Part shown: in pieces, positions 35,582 to 45,333 of the stretch
Layout: every line of letters starts with the position of its first letter
Position numbering within the stretch: the stretch's first letter is position 1
Notes under the pieces: model-generated
What the model saw: only the letters and a program-made list of their open reading frames with translations
The model's database searches: none
What the model was told of the DNA's origin: nothing
Position numbers and translations under genes: made by a program
DNA from: Planomonospora sp. ID67723
Lineage (GTDB): Bacteria > Actinomycetota > Actinomycetes > Streptosporangiales > Streptosporangiaceae
DNA length: 64,000 bases
Direction of reading: 5' to 3'
Assembly (NCBI RefSeq): GCF_015711605.1
Contig: NZ_JABTEZ010000002.1
Location: forward strand, 1,674,001-1,738,000

Positions 35582-37233
35582 GACTCCTTCTCGCCGTTCT
35601 TCGGAAACAGGCCGTCGGGCGTGCCCTTGCCGTCCCAGTTCAGGAGGTTGACCCGGCCGCGCAGCTCGTGCGCCTCTTCCAGGTCGTCACCGGTCTGCCG
35701 TTCCTTGAGCGCGTGGAAGTTCTCCACCGCGATCGGGGCGGTCCTGCCGGAGGCCTCGCCGAACGGGCCGCCCATGCCGGGGCCGCCCTCGTAGTCGAGG
35801 CTGCACCCCGTGGCCAGCTCCTCCAGTTGCGCGCCCTGCTCGGCGTGGGCCTTGGGGATGACGTAGCGCTCGCCGTAGGGGGCGATGGCCAGCAGCCGGT
35901 GCATCGAGGTGATCTGCTCGCCGGTCATGCCGACCGCCCGGGCGATCGACTCGTCGGGCTCCTGGCCGAGGTTGAGGCGCCGCATGTAGGAGCGCATCGC
36001 CGCCAGGCGGCGCAGCACGCCGCGCACCGGCTCCGGGTCCCCGGCGGTGAACAGCTCGGCCAGGTAACCGATCGGGATGCGCAGCGCGTCGATCGCGCCG
36101 AACAGGTTCCCGGCGTCCTCACCGTCGTGACCGGTGCCGGACAGGACGTCGACGACCGGCGACAGCGGCGGGATGTACCAGACCATCGGCATCGTCCGGT
36201 ATTCGGGGTGCAGCGGCAGCGCCACGCCGTACTCGAAGATCAGCTGGTGGATGGGGGAGCGGCGCGCCGCCTCCAGCCAGTCCTCCGGGATGCCCTCGGC
36301 CCGCGCCGCGGCGATGACCGCCGGATCGTGCGGATCCAGCATCACGCTCTTCTGCGCCTCGTACAGGGCCTTGTCGTCGGCGACGGAGGCCGCCTCCAGC
36401 ACCCGGTCGGCGTCGTAGAGGATGATCCCGATGTAGCGCAGCCGGCCCACGCACGTCTCCGAGCAGACGGTCGGCAGGCCCACCTCCACCCGGGGGAAGC
36501 AGAACGTGCATTTTTCGGCCTTGCCGGTGCGGTGGTTGAAGTACACCTTCTTGTACGGGCACCCCGTCACGCACATCCGCCAGCCCCTGCAGCGGTCTTG
36601 GTCGACCAGGACGATGCCGTCCTCCGAGCGCTTGTACATCGCCCCCGACGGGCACGACGACACGCACGAGGGGTTGAGGCAGTGCTCGCAGATGCGCGGC
36701 AGGTAGAACATGAAGGCGTTCTCGAAGTCGAGCTTCACCTGGTCCGACACCTTGCGCAGCACCGGGTCGGCCGGCGCCAGCTCCGGCCCGCCCGCCAGGT
36801 TGTCGTCCCAGTTCGCACTCCAGCTGATCTTCGTGGGCTCGCCGGTGATGAGCGAGCGGGGACGCGCGACCGGGGTGTCGGCCTGCATCGGCGCGGAGAA
36901 CAACCGGTCGTAGTCGTAGGTCCAGGGCTCGTAGTAGTCCTGGATCGACGGCATCAGCGGGTTGGCGAAGATCGAGAACAGCTTCTTGAGCCGCCCGCCG
37001 GCCTTCAGCTTCAACCGGCCGCGGGAGTTGAGCTCCCAGCCGCCCTTCCACTTGTCCTGGTCCTGGTAGGTGCGCGGGTAGCCCTGCCCGGGGCGGGTCT
37101 CGACGTTGTTGAACCACACGTACTCGGTGCCGGCCCGGTTGGTCCACGCCTGCTTGCAGGTGACCGAACAGGTGTGGCAGCCGATGCACTTGTCCAGGTT
37201 CATGACCATGGCGAGCTGTGCCATCACTCGCAT
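35578..37233 (-). CDS. narH: Respiratory nitrate reductase beta subunit
   Basis: A 551-residue iron-sulfur subunit. The first cluster motif is CIGCHTCSVTC (residues 16-26). The second and third groups are ICEHCLNPSCVSSCPSGA and RGWRMCVTGCPYKKVYFN, where a tryptophan replaces one cysteine, as in the [3Fe-4S] cluster of NarH. The fourth is KCTFCFPR with CSETC. It relays electrons from NarI to NarG. The start at 37233 gives the usual MRVMAQLAMVMNLDKC; an ATG at 37317 would add an unusual extension. It lies 87 bases after narG. Confidence 0.93.
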   Translation of the reverse strand: MRVMAQLAMVMNLDKCIGCHTCSVTCKQAWTNRAGTEYVWFNNVETRPGQGYPRTYQDQDKWKGGWELNSRGRLKLKAGGRLKKLFSIFANPLMPSIQDYYEPWTYDYDRLFSAPMQADTPVARPRSLITGEPTKISWSANWDDNLAGGPELAPADPVLRKVSDQVKLDFENAFMFYLPRICEHCLNPSCVSSCPSGAMYKRSEDGIVLVDQDRCRGWRMCVTGCPYKKVYFNHRTGKAEKCTFCFPRVEVGLPTVCSETCVGRLRYIGIILYDADRVLEAASVADDKALYEAQKSVMLDPHDPAVIAAARAEGIPEDWLEAARRSPIHQLIFEYGVALPLHPEYRTMPMVWYIPPLSPVVDVLSGTGHDGEDAGNLFGAIDALRIPIGYLAELFTAGDPEPVRGVLRRLAAMRSYMRRLNLGQEPDESIARAVGMTGEQITSMHRLLAIAPYGERYVIPKAHAEQGAQLEELATGCSLDYEGGPGMGGPFGEASGRTAPIAVENFHALKERQTGDDLEEAHELRGRVNLLNWDGKGTPDGLFPKNGEKES

Positions 37234-37320
37234 CGTTCGCTCACTGCTCCTCATCCACTGTGCGGGCGGCCTCGTTCCACGGCCGACCGCTCCGTTCGCC
37301 ACGTCGGGTTCGCCCATGCA

Positions 37321-40300
37321 TCAGTAGTCGACCTCCTGGCTGCGGCGGCGGATCACGGTGACCTCGTCCCGCTGGTTGCCGGTCGGCCCGAGGTAGTTGA
37401 ACGCGAACGACAGCTGGGCGTAGCCGCCGATCAGATGGGTGGGTTTGATCATCAGACGGGTGAGGGAGTTGTGGATGCCTCCCCGCCTGCCGGAGATCTC
37501 GCTCTTGGGCACGTCCACCACCCGCTCCTGGGCGTGGTACATGTACACCGTCCCGGTGGGCATGCGGTGCGAGACGATCGCCCGGGCCACCACGACGCCG
37601 TTGCGGTTGACCGCCTCCACCCAGTCGTTGTCGCGGATACCCGCTCGCTGGGCGTCGGCCGGGCTCATCCAGATGTTCGGGCCGCCCCGCGACAGGGTCA
37701 GCATCAGCAGGTTGTCCTGATACTCCGAATGGATCGACCACTTGGAATGCGGGGTCAGGTAGCGCACGGTGATCCCCTCGAGTCCCTGCTCGCCGCCGGA
37801 GCCGATGCCCGGCTCGCCGAACAGCACCGTCATGTTCAGCGGCGGCCGGTAGACCGGCAGCGCCTCCCCGGCCTCGTGGATCCAGTCGTGGTCCAGGAAG
37901 AAGTGCTGGCGGCCGGTGAGGGTGTGCCAGGGCTTGCGGTGCTCGACGTTGATGGTGAACGCCGAGTAGCGGCGCCCCCCGGTCTCGCTGCCCGACCACT
38001 CCGGCGACGTCGTCACCGGCACCGGCCGTGCCTGCGTGTCGGCGAAGGTGATCTTCTTGTGCTCGTCGGCCAGGCCGTCGAAGCTCGTGCCGGTCCGGCG
38101 GCCCAGCGTGGCGAACCCCTGCGCGGCCAGGTGCCCGTTGGTGGTGCCCGACAGCGCCAGGATCGTCTCGCACATGTCGATGTCGCGCGCCAGCGACGGC
38201 CGGCCGTCGGCCACTCCGCCGCGCACGGTCCCGTTCAGCCGGCCCAGCCGCCCGACCTCCTCGGCGACGTCGAACGTCAGGCCCTTGGTGGTGGCGCCCA
38301 GCTTCTCCATCAGCGGCCCGAGCGCGGCCATCTTCTCGGCGACCGCGCCGTAGTCCCGCTCCACCACCGTGATCTTCGGGAAGTTCCGGCCCGGAACGGG
38401 CGTCTCACCCGTGACCCGCCAGTCGCGGACCCGCCCGTGCGGGGTGGCGTACTCGTCGGCGGTGTCGTGCAGCAGGGGAACCGCCACCAGGTCCCTGCGC
38501 ACGCCCAGGTGGGTCCTGGCCAGCGCGCTGAAGGCCTCGGCGACGGCGTGGAAGGCGGCGAAGTCGGTGCGCGTCTGCCAGGGCGGGTCGATCGCCGGGC
38601 TGAAGGCGTGCACGAACGGGTGCATGTCAGTCGAGGACAGGTCGTGTTTCTCGTACCAGGTGGCGGCCGGCAGCACGATGTCGGAGAACAGCGTCGTCGA
38701 CGTCATCCGGAAGTCCAGCGACAACAGCAGGTCGAGCTTGCCCTGCGGCGCCTCGTCCCGCCAGGTCACGTCGGCGGGCCGCTGCTCGGGCGCGGCCTCG
38801 TGAGCGCGCACCGCCCCTCCGGCGCCCAGCAGATGCTTCAGGAAGTACTCGTTGCCCTTGGCCGACGACCCCAGCAGGTTGGCCCGCCACACCGTCAGCA
38901 CCCGCGGCCAGTTCTGCGGCGCGTCGGGGTCCTCGCAGGCGAAGCCGAGCTCCCCGACGGCGGCCTTCGCCGCGACGTACGGCCCCGCCTCCTGCCCGGA
39001 GGCCGCCGCTTCCTCGGCCAGCTCCAGGCTGTTGCGGTCGAACGTCGGATACGACGGCATCCACCCCATCCGCGCCGACTGCGACAGCAGGTCCGCGGTG
39101 GCCTTCCCCGCGAACGCCCCGTCACGGGGGGCCAGCGGCGAGGAGACCACCTCGGCGCTGTAGGTGTCGTAACGCCACTGGTCGGTGTGCAGGTACCAGA
39201 ACGCGCTGCCGATCATCTGCCGGGGCGGGCGCGACCAGTCCAGGCCGAACGCCAGCTGCGCCCATCCGGTGACCGGCCGGCACTTCTCCTGCCCCACGTA
39301 GTGTGCCCAGCCGCCGCCGTTGACGCCCTGGCAGCCGGTCAGCGTGGTCAGCGCCAGAAACGACCGGTAGATCGTGTCGGAGTGGAACCAGTGGTTGGTC
39401 CCCGCCCCCATGATGATCATCGAGCGGCCGCCGGACTCCTCGGCGTTGCGGGCGAACTCGCGGGCGATCTTCACGGCCTTCGCCGCGGGCACGCCGGTGA
39501 TCGCCTCCTGCCAGGCCGGTGTGTACGGTGCGCCTGCGTCGTCGTAGGAGGCCGGCCACTGCCGGGCCCCCTGCGGGCCGTCGGCCGCGCTCGCCCCGCC
39601 GGGCCGGGCGACGCCGTACTGGGCGAGCATGAGGTCGAAGACCGTGGTCACCAGCCGGCCGGCGACGGTGCGGACCGGAACCCCGCGGCGCAGCACCCCG
39701 TCACCGGCCCCGTCGCCGGTCGTGCCGCCGGCCTGGTCGAAGCGGGGCAGCAGGACCGTCGCGACCGCCCCGCCGTCAAGGCTCAGCAGGGGGTCCACTC
39801 CCTGCAGGTCGAGGTTCCAGCGCCCCTCGCCCTCGGGGGTGAAACGGAAGCCCAGCGAGCCGTTGGGCACCACCGGACTGCCGCTCGCCGCGTCCAGCAG
39901 CACCGTCTTGAACGCCTCCTGCTCGCCCTCCCGCCCCAGGTCGGCGGCCGTCAGGAACTTGCCGGGCACGTACTGATCCCCGCCGCCCTCCCCGTCACGC
40001 TGTTCCAGCGTCACCAGGAACGGCAGGTCGGTGTGGCGCTTGACGTAGTCGACGAAGTACGGCACCTGCCGGTCGACGAAGAACTCCTTGAGGATCACGT
40101 GTCCCATCGCCATGGCCAGCGCCCCGTCGGTGCCCGGACGCGGCGCCAGCCACTCGTCGGCGAACTTGGTGGCGTCGCTGTAGTCGGGGCTGACCACCAC
40201 GACCTTCTGCCCCCGGTAGCGGGCCTCGGTCATGTAGTGCGCGTCGGGCGTGCGCGTCACCGGCACGTTGGAACCCCACAGCATCAGGTAGGCCGCGTCC

Positions 40301-41055
40301 CACCAGTCGGCCGACTCCGGCACGTCGGTCTGGTCGCCGAACACCTGCGGGGAGGCCACCGGCAGGTCGGCGTACCAGTCGTAGAACGACAGCATGGTGC
40401 CGCCCAGCAGCGACACGAACCGGGCGCCGACGGCGTGGGAGGCCATCGACATGGCCGGGATGGGGGAGAAACCGGCGACCCGGTCCGGGCCGTAGGCCTT
40501 GATGGTGTGCACGTGCGCGGCGGCGATCATCTCGGTCGCCTCGTCCCACGTGATGCGCACCAGCCCGCCCTTGCCCCGGGCCGACTGGTAGCGGCGCCGC
40601 TTGTCGGGGTCGGAGGTCACCTCCGCCCAGGCCGCCACCGGGTCGCCCAGGCGCGCCTTCGCCTCCCGGTACATCTCCACCAGCACCCCGCGGGCGTACG
40701 GGAAGCGCACCCGGGTGGGGGAGTAGGTGTACCAGGAGAACGCCGCCCCGCGCGGGCAGCCGCGCGGCTCGTACTCCGGCCGGTCCGGGCCCACGCTCGG
40801 GTAGTCGGTCTGCTGCGCCTCCCAGGTGATGATCCCGTCCTTGACGTAGACCTTCCACGAGCACGAGCCGGTGCAGTTCACCCCGTGCGTGGAGCGCACC
40901 ACCTTGTCGTGGCTCCACCGGTCGCGGTAGAAGGCGTCGGCCTGGCGGCCGCCGATCTGGTGCAGCGTCCGCAGGTCACCTGAGACCTTCCCGGCACGCA
41001 GATGCCGGCCCAGCCGCAGCAGGGCGTCGTCGACCGGCCCGTCCATGCCCGCCAT
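37321..41055 (-). CDS. narG: Respiratory nitrate reductase alpha subunit (molybdopterin)
   Basis: A 1244-residue catalytic subunit reducing nitrate to nitrite on the cytosolic side. The FS0 cluster ligands are H57, C61, C65 and C100 (HGVNCTGSCSW and RGCPRGAAF), with spacing as in the E. coli enzyme. D226 in SFYDWYADLP corresponds to the aspartate that ligates molybdenum. There is no twin-arginine-type signal, as expected for the membrane-bound Nar type. ATG 41055 follows AGAGGAG. Two DosR-like boxes lie about 190-220 bases upstream, so this operon should be hypoxia-induced. Confidence 0.95.
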   Translation of the reverse strand: MAGMDGPVDDALLRLGRHLRAGKVSGDLRTLHQIGGRQADAFYRDRWSHDKVVRSTHGVNCTGSCSWKVYVKDGIITWEAQQTDYPSVGPDRPEYEPRGCPRGAAFSWYTYSPTRVRFPYARGVLVEMYREAKARLGDPVAAWAEVTSDPDKRRRYQSARGKGGLVRITWDEATEMIAAAHVHTIKAYGPDRVAGFSPIPAMSMASHAVGARFVSLLGGTMLSFYDWYADLPVASPQVFGDQTDVPESADWWDAAYLMLWGSNVPVTRTPDAHYMTEARYRGQKVVVVSPDYSDATKFADEWLAPRPGTDGALAMAMGHVILKEFFVDRQVPYFVDYVKRHTDLPFLVTLEQRDGEGGGDQYVPGKFLTAADLGREGEQEAFKTVLLDAASGSPVVPNGSLGFRFTPEGEGRWNLDLQGVDPLLSLDGGAVATVLLPRFDQAGGTTGDGAGDGVLRRGVPVRTVAGRLVTTVFDLMLAQYGVARPGGASAADGPQGARQWPASYDDAGAPYTPAWQEAITGVPAAKAVKIAREFARNAEESGGRSMIIMGAGTNHWFHSDTIYRSFLALTTLTGCQGVNGGGWAHYVGQEKCRPVTGWAQLAFGLDWSRPPRQMIGSAFWYLHTDQWRYDTYSAEVVSSPLAPRDGAFAGKATADLLSQSARMGWMPSYPTFDRNSLELAEEAAASGQEAGPYVAAKAAVGELGFACEDPDAPQNWPRVLTVWRANLLGSSAKGNEYFLKHLLGAGGAVRAHEAAPEQRPADVTWRDEAPQGKLDLLLSLDFRMTSTTLFSDIVLPAATWYEKHDLSSTDMHPFVHAFSPAIDPPWQTRTDFAAFHAVAEAFSALARTHLGVRRDLVAVPLLHDTADEYATPHGRVRDWRVTGETPVPGRNFPKITVVERDYGAVAEKMAALGPLMEKLGATTKGLTFDVAEEVGRLGRLNGTVRGGVADGRPSLARDIDMCETILALSGTTNGHLAAQGFATLGRRTGTSFDGLADEHKKITFADTQARPVPVTTSPEWSGSETGGRRYSAFTINVEHRKPWHTLTGRQHFFLDHDWIHEAGEALPVYRPPLNMTVLFGEPGIGSGGEQGLEGITVRYLTPHSKWSIHSEYQDNLLMLTLSRGGPNIWMSPADAQRAGIRDNDWVEAVNRNGVVVARAIVSHRMPTGTVYMYHAQERVVDVPKSEISGRRGGIHNSLTRLMIKPTHLIGGYAQLSFAFNYLGPTGNQRDEVTVIRRRSQEVDY

Positions 41056-41240
41056 ATGTGCACTCCTCTTTTCTTCCATCGCGAACCAGGCAATTCCGGC
41101 ATGTGTGCTCTCGTGGCCGCGCGAACCGCGCGGAAAACCGGCGCTCACCGAATCTCTCGCGATGTCGGTGTCGATCACTCCGGCACCGGGGCGTCCGGTG
41201 CGACGTCTTCATCCTCGTTGGGGCACATATCCCGATCTCA

Positions 41241-41275
41241 GGGTCTTTAGTCCCTCGCAACCGGCCCAAAGACCC
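41241..41275. promoter_or_regulatory. Pair of DosR-like boxes upstream of narGHJI
   Basis: GGGTCTTTAGTCCC (41241-41254), the best palindromic match in the window, and CGGCCCAAAGACCC (41262-41275), 21 bp apart. Both lie between the CopD-like gene and narG, on the promoter side of narG. Confidence 0.7.
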
Positions 41276-41304
41276 AAAGATCCAGGCGAGCGGCGGACAC
41301 CGGC

Positions 41305-41742
41305 TCAGGTGGCCGGCAGCGCGGTGGCCAGCAGCACCACCCCGACCGAGCCGACCAGCGCGGACACCGCCATCGCCCGCGCGAAGCCGGGACGCCCCGC
41401 GCCGGTGGCCCACCCGTGCAGGCCCGCCGCCACCATGACCGCGCAGAACAGCGCCAGCTTCGCCGCCAGGATCCGCCCGTAACCCGGTTCGGCCAGCGAC
41501 GTCCACGTGACGCCCTTGCGCCAGGCGATGGCCACGCCCGTGCCCAGCTGCACCGGCAGGAACACCGCCCCGGTGAACATCCCGAACCGCCGCCCCACCG
41601 CGCGCATCACCTGCCCGCGCCGCTCGGTCTCCAGCAGCCGCCGCGCCAGCGGCAGCACCACCAGCGAGACCGTCAGCTGCCCGCCGACCCACAGCGCCGC
41701 CGACAACACGTGCAAGAACCGCACCACCGACCACCACGTCAC
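41305..41742 (-). CDS. CopD-like membrane protein
   Basis: A 145-residue protein with four predicted membrane helices. It opens with VVRFLHVLSAALWVGGQLTV, where H-V-L-S-A-x-x-W-x-G-G is the CopD-family pattern (copper resistance/export, also seen in uncharacterised haem-binding relatives). The start is GTG 41742, with GGAGG eight bases further up. It follows the copper nitrite reductase by 52 bases on the same strand, so a role in copper supply or in the electron path of that enzyme is plausible but inferred. Confidence 0.65.
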   Translation of the reverse strand: MTWWSVVRFLHVLSAALWVGGQLTVSLVVLPLARRLLETERRGQVMRAVGRRFGMFTGAVFLPVQLGTGVAIAWRKGVTWTSLAEPGYGRILAAKLALFCAVMVAAGLHGWATGAGRPGFARAMAVSALVGSVGVVLLATALPAT

Positions 41743-41794
41743 CGCACATCCACCTCCATCGGCATCGGCCGCCCCTCGAACGTCGTCTCGGACA

Positions 41795-44428
41795 TCACGG
41801 GGCACCCACCCGGAACAGCCCGTGCGCCCCGCCCTCGGCCTGGCGCATCGTGTGGTCCACCACCGGATACGTGCCCGGCTCGGGGAAGACCAGCTCGGCG
41901 AACCCGCCCTGCGCCGGAGCCAGGTCCAGCACCTGCGCACCCCCCGCGCCGCCCGCGCGCAGCAGGTAGGCGCCCTCCTTGTAGACGGTGTCGAACGGCG
42001 CCCCCACCACGTGCAGCGCCGTACCCGAACTCGGCCCGGCGGCCACCGCCCAGATCCGCACCCGCTCACCCGCCTTCGCCCGCAGCGGCGCGTGGTCGTA
42101 ACCGGCGGCGGTGCCGTTGAACATCCACCCGTCCGGACGGCCCTCGCGAATTTTTGCGACCTGCGCGTCGCTGCCCGGCTCGCCCAGATACAGCTCGCCC
42201 TGGATCAGCAGGAACTCCCGATCCGCCCGCGGCAGGTCCGGCGGATCGATGACCACCGCCCCGTACATGCCGCCTGCGATGTGCTGCGTCATCGGCATCG
42301 TCGAGCAGTGGTACAGCCACGCCCCCGCGTGCTCGGCCCGGAACCGGTAGGTCAGCCGCTCGCCCGGCTGGATCGTGCGCATCACCCCGTCCGGTGCGTT
42401 CGCCCCGGCGTGGAAGTCGATGCCGTGACCCATCGTGCCGCCGTTGACGAACGTCACCGTGAACACGTCGCCCACCGTGCCGCGCAGCACCGGCCCGGGC
42501 ACGGTCCCGTTGAACGTCCACATCCGCTGCCGCACACCGGGCGCGACCTCCAGCACCGCGCTGTCGTCCACCCGGATCTCCACCTCGTGCTCGGCGCCGC
42601 CGGGCGCGGGCGCCAGCGTCGCGTCGTACGGCCTCCACCCCGGTGACACGGGCGCGGCCAGGTCCAGGCCGGCCTGCCCGGTGCCGGCCGCCGTGCCGCC
42701 GTTCCCGTCGGGGGACGTCGCCCGCCCGGCCGAGCCGTGCGCGCCGTGCCCGGTATCGGTGCCGGGCCGGGCGAGTGCGCCGGTGGGAACGATGCGCATC
42801 GTCATGCCCGCTGCGCGATGCCCGGCCACGGTGCACCAGCCGTCGACCGCCTCGCCGAGCGGGGCGAGCCTCAGAGTGGCGCTCTCGCCCGCTCCCAGCA
42901 ACGGGGTGCGTTCCCCGGTGGCCAGCCGCAGGTCGTGCCGCTGGGCGTCGGTGTTGGTGACGCGCAGCGTCAGCGCGGTGCCCGGCGCGGCCTCGATCAC
43001 CGCCGGCCGGACCCGCATCCCCGACAGCGTCACCTCGACCGTCCGGGTGCCGGTGGCGGCCACGGTGGCGGGGCCGGAGCCTCCGGTGACGGCGACGACG
43101 ACCGCGGCGGCCGTCAGCAGGCACCCGGCCGTCATCCCGGCCAGCGCGGGTGAGGCGAGCGCCCGGCGTTCGGGGTGCTCGGCCGCCCAGGCCCGCGTGA
43201 GGGCGGTCACCGCCAGCACGACGAACGCCGCGGCCGATGCCAGTACCAGGGCCCAGCCCAGCAGGGCCAGCGGCCGCGGCACCGGCAGCGCAAGCAGCGG
43301 CACGCCGGCGTTGAGCGCGGTCAACCGGACCGCCCAGCCGCGCTCCAGCAACGCCGCGTTCTCCTTGAACCGGGCCGGGCCGCCGCCCAGCACCGCCGGC
43401 AGCAGGTGCAGCAGCGACCCCAGCAGCACCTGGCCGACGAACCCGGCCAGCACCAGCGGCAGCAGCGGTTCCAGCGCCGCGGCCACCCCGCCCGCCGGCC
43501 GGGTCGCCACGACCACCACGTCCGCGGCGAGCGCCACCTCGAACCAGACCACGCCGGCGCCCAGCATCCAGGCCGCCCCGGTGTGCGGGCGGCGCGCCCG
43601 GAGCGCCTCGACCAGCGGCAGCAGCGCCGCGGCCGCCCCGGCCGCGTACGCCGCCACCCCTGCCGCCGCCACCCAGCGCAGATCCGCCAGCAGCCCTCCG
43701 GTCAGCAGCGCCAGCCCGGGAACGGCCAGCCGCAACCCCGCCAGGGACGCCAGGCGGGTGCGCTCCGGCACGCGGGTGCGCAGCACCGTCGGCCACAGCG
43801 TGAACAGCGTGCCGAGCACGGTCAGGCCCACCCAGCCCAACAGGTTCACCTGGGCGTGCGCGGCGTGCAGCCGCTCGTGCACCGCGCCGTGGCCGACGTG
43901 CGCGGCCAGCAGACCGCCGAGGGTTCCGCCGGCAGCCAGCGCCCCGGCCGCGCACACGTACCAGGCGATGACGTGACCGAACCGGCCGGGCAGCGCCCGT
44001 CGGGTCAGCCGTACCAGCGCGGCGGCGTGCCAGAGCACGACGGCCACGATCACGCCCGCCCCGGCCACCGCCACCGCCGCGGGACCGGCTGTCACGCCGT
44101 ACAGCACGGCCGCCGTCGCGGCGTTGAGCAGGGCGAGGCGGGACAGGCTCCAGCGCGGCTCCGGCGTGCGGGCGCGCAGCAGCGCGACGGCGAAGTGCTC
44201 GCTCCAGATCAGGATCGCGGTGCTGACCGCGCCCAGCAGGAAGACGTGGATCAGCAGCCAGCGCGGAGCCGGCAGTCCGTCGCCGACCGCCGCGGCGGCG
44301 ACCGTCAGCCCCAGCCAGGCCACCACGAGCGCGTTGGCCCGCAGGTGCCAGGGCGCACGGTGGCGCGCAGGTCCGGAGGGCGGCCCGGCCGGCGGGCCCT
44401 TCTCGATATGCACCTCGACCGATGTCAC
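41795..44428 (-). CDS. nirK: Copper-containing nitrite reductase fused to an N-terminal polytopic membrane domain
   Basis: An 877-residue fusion. Residues about 30-420 hold roughly 10-12 hydrophobic helices with histidines (HVGHGAVHERLHAAHAQVNL; LLGSLLHLLPAVLGGG), resembling NnrS/haem-copper-type membrane proteins. About 450-560 is a cupredoxin-like segment. About 600-877 is the two-domain nitrite reductase: GHGIDFHAG carries the type-2 histidines and catalytic Asp, and AWLYHCSTMPMTQHIAGGMY carries the type-1 copper Cys, His and Met. Expected reaction: nitrite to NO outside the membrane. GTG 44428 overlaps the preceding gene's stop. Confidence 0.85.
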   Translation of the reverse strand: MTSVEVHIEKGPPAGPPSGPARHRAPWHLRANALVVAWLGLTVAAAAVGDGLPAPRWLLIHVFLLGAVSTAILIWSEHFAVALLRARTPEPRWSLSRLALLNAATAAVLYGVTAGPAAVAVAGAGVIVAVVLWHAAALVRLTRRALPGRFGHVIAWYVCAAGALAAGGTLGGLLAAHVGHGAVHERLHAAHAQVNLLGWVGLTVLGTLFTLWPTVLRTRVPERTRLASLAGLRLAVPGLALLTGGLLADLRWVAAAGVAAYAAGAAAALLPLVEALRARRPHTGAAWMLGAGVVWFEVALAADVVVVATRPAGGVAAALEPLLPLVLAGFVGQVLLGSLLHLLPAVLGGGPARFKENAALLERGWAVRLTALNAGVPLLALPVPRPLALLGWALVLASAAAFVVLAVTALTRAWAAEHPERRALASPALAGMTAGCLLTAAAVVVAVTGGSGPATVAATGTRTVEVTLSGMRVRPAVIEAAPGTALTLRVTNTDAQRHDLRLATGERTPLLGAGESATLRLAPLGEAVDGWCTVAGHRAAGMTMRIVPTGALARPGTDTGHGAHGSAGRATSPDGNGGTAAGTGQAGLDLAAPVSPGWRPYDATLAPAPGGAEHEVEIRVDDSAVLEVAPGVRQRMWTFNGTVPGPVLRGTVGDVFTVTFVNGGTMGHGIDFHAGANAPDGVMRTIQPGERLTYRFRAEHAGAWLYHCSTMPMTQHIAGGMYGAVVIDPPDLPRADREFLLIQGELYLGEPGSDAQVAKIREGRPDGWMFNGTAAGYDHAPLRAKAGERVRIWAVAAGPSSGTALHVVGAPFDTVYKEGAYLLRAGGAGGAQVLDLAPAQGGFAELVFPEPGTYPVVDHTMRQAEGGAHGLFRVGAP

Positions 44429-44958
44429 CTCGGGTCACCTTCCCATCGGGCCCGGCGCGCCAGCATTGCGGCGCATCCGACGAATACGAGCAGAGAAATC
44501 TCGGCGAGCAGGCCGCCGGCGGTGCGCACCGCGTCGGCAGCGGCCAGATCCCCGGCGACGTGGACCGCCACGGCCGCGTGCAGCAGCGCCAGCGGCGCGT
44601 ACAGCACCGGGCGGTAGGGCAGGCCGACCCGCAGCACCGCGGGCAGGATCACCGGGGCGTGCCCGAACACCATCGACATGACGAACCCCAGGAACAGCGC
44701 GCCCAGCGCCGACAGAACGGGTGCGGCGTACCCCCAGCGGCGGCGCAGCGCGACCGCGCGCTCCAGGCAGAGCAGCGTGCCCAGGAAGCCGAGCGCCATC
44801 AGCGGCCCGTGCTCACGGGACACAGACGGGGGTGCGGGAACCCCGGGCAACAGGAGCGCGAGACCCCCGTAGAGGCCGGCGAGCAGGGCGACGGCGGCAC
44901 CGGACAGTATCGGAAGCCGCCCGGCGGCCGGGCGGGGCCGGGCGCGCGGCGGGCTCAC
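44425..44958 (-). CDS. Polytopic membrane protein coupled to nirK
   Basis: A 177-residue protein with five to six hydrophobic helices and conserved-looking histidines in REHGPLMALGFLGTLLCLER, MVFGHAPVILPAVL and LLHAAVAVHVAGDL. It resembles half of an NnrS-like haem/copper membrane protein. GTG 44958 is the start. Its TGA overlaps the GTG of nirK by four bases, so the two products are made together and may form one complex with the nitrite reductase's membrane domain. Confidence 0.6.
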   Translation of the reverse strand: MSPPRARPRPAAGRLPILSGAAVALLAGLYGGLALLLPGVPAPPSVSREHGPLMALGFLGTLLCLERAVALRRRWGYAAPVLSALGALFLGFVMSMVFGHAPVILPAVLRVGLPYRPVLYAPLALLHAAVAVHVAGDLAAADAVRTAGGLLAEISLLVFVGCAAMLARRARWEGDPR

Positions 44959-45121
44959 CGGAGCCGTGCCGGACGGACGGACGGGGACGATCGGGGGATC
45001 CCGCGATCATCGGTGGTGTGGCCACGGCCAGATCGTCTCCACTGATCGTCACATGAATGGACTCAGCCGAGCCTAAGTTCCACCGTCGTGACAGGGACCG
45101 GGCTCAAAGGCCACGACCGCA

Positions 45122-45296
45122 GGGACCAAAGTCCTCCGTCGCCGCGCCGAGGTGTGCCGAGGTGTCTCGTAACCGCCTGATCGGAGTCCTGCCCGCGGAC
45201 TTCCGGGCAGGAGCGTGCCCTCCGCTGCCGGTCCCTTCGGAACACGTCGGATCGAACGCAGGGGACAACAGCGGGTGGGAAGAGGACTTTCGTCCC
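45122..45296. promoter_or_regulatory. Two strong DosR-like boxes
   Basis: GGGACCAAAGTCCT (45122-45135) and AGGACTTTCGTCCC (45283-45296). The second is 38 bases before the PNPOx start; the first is 160 bases upstream of the minus-strand membrane-nirK operon, so both divergent units have a box. Confidence 0.7.
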
Positions 45297-45333
45297 TAAC
45301 CGATCAGGTGGACGATCAGTGAAGCTGGAGGGT

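Noticed and set aside
35668-40983. A 1771-codon open frame antisense to narGH
   Set aside because: It is the mirror image of the strongly biased codons of narG and narH, rich in arginine, histidine and valine, with no domain. A typical high-GC shadow.
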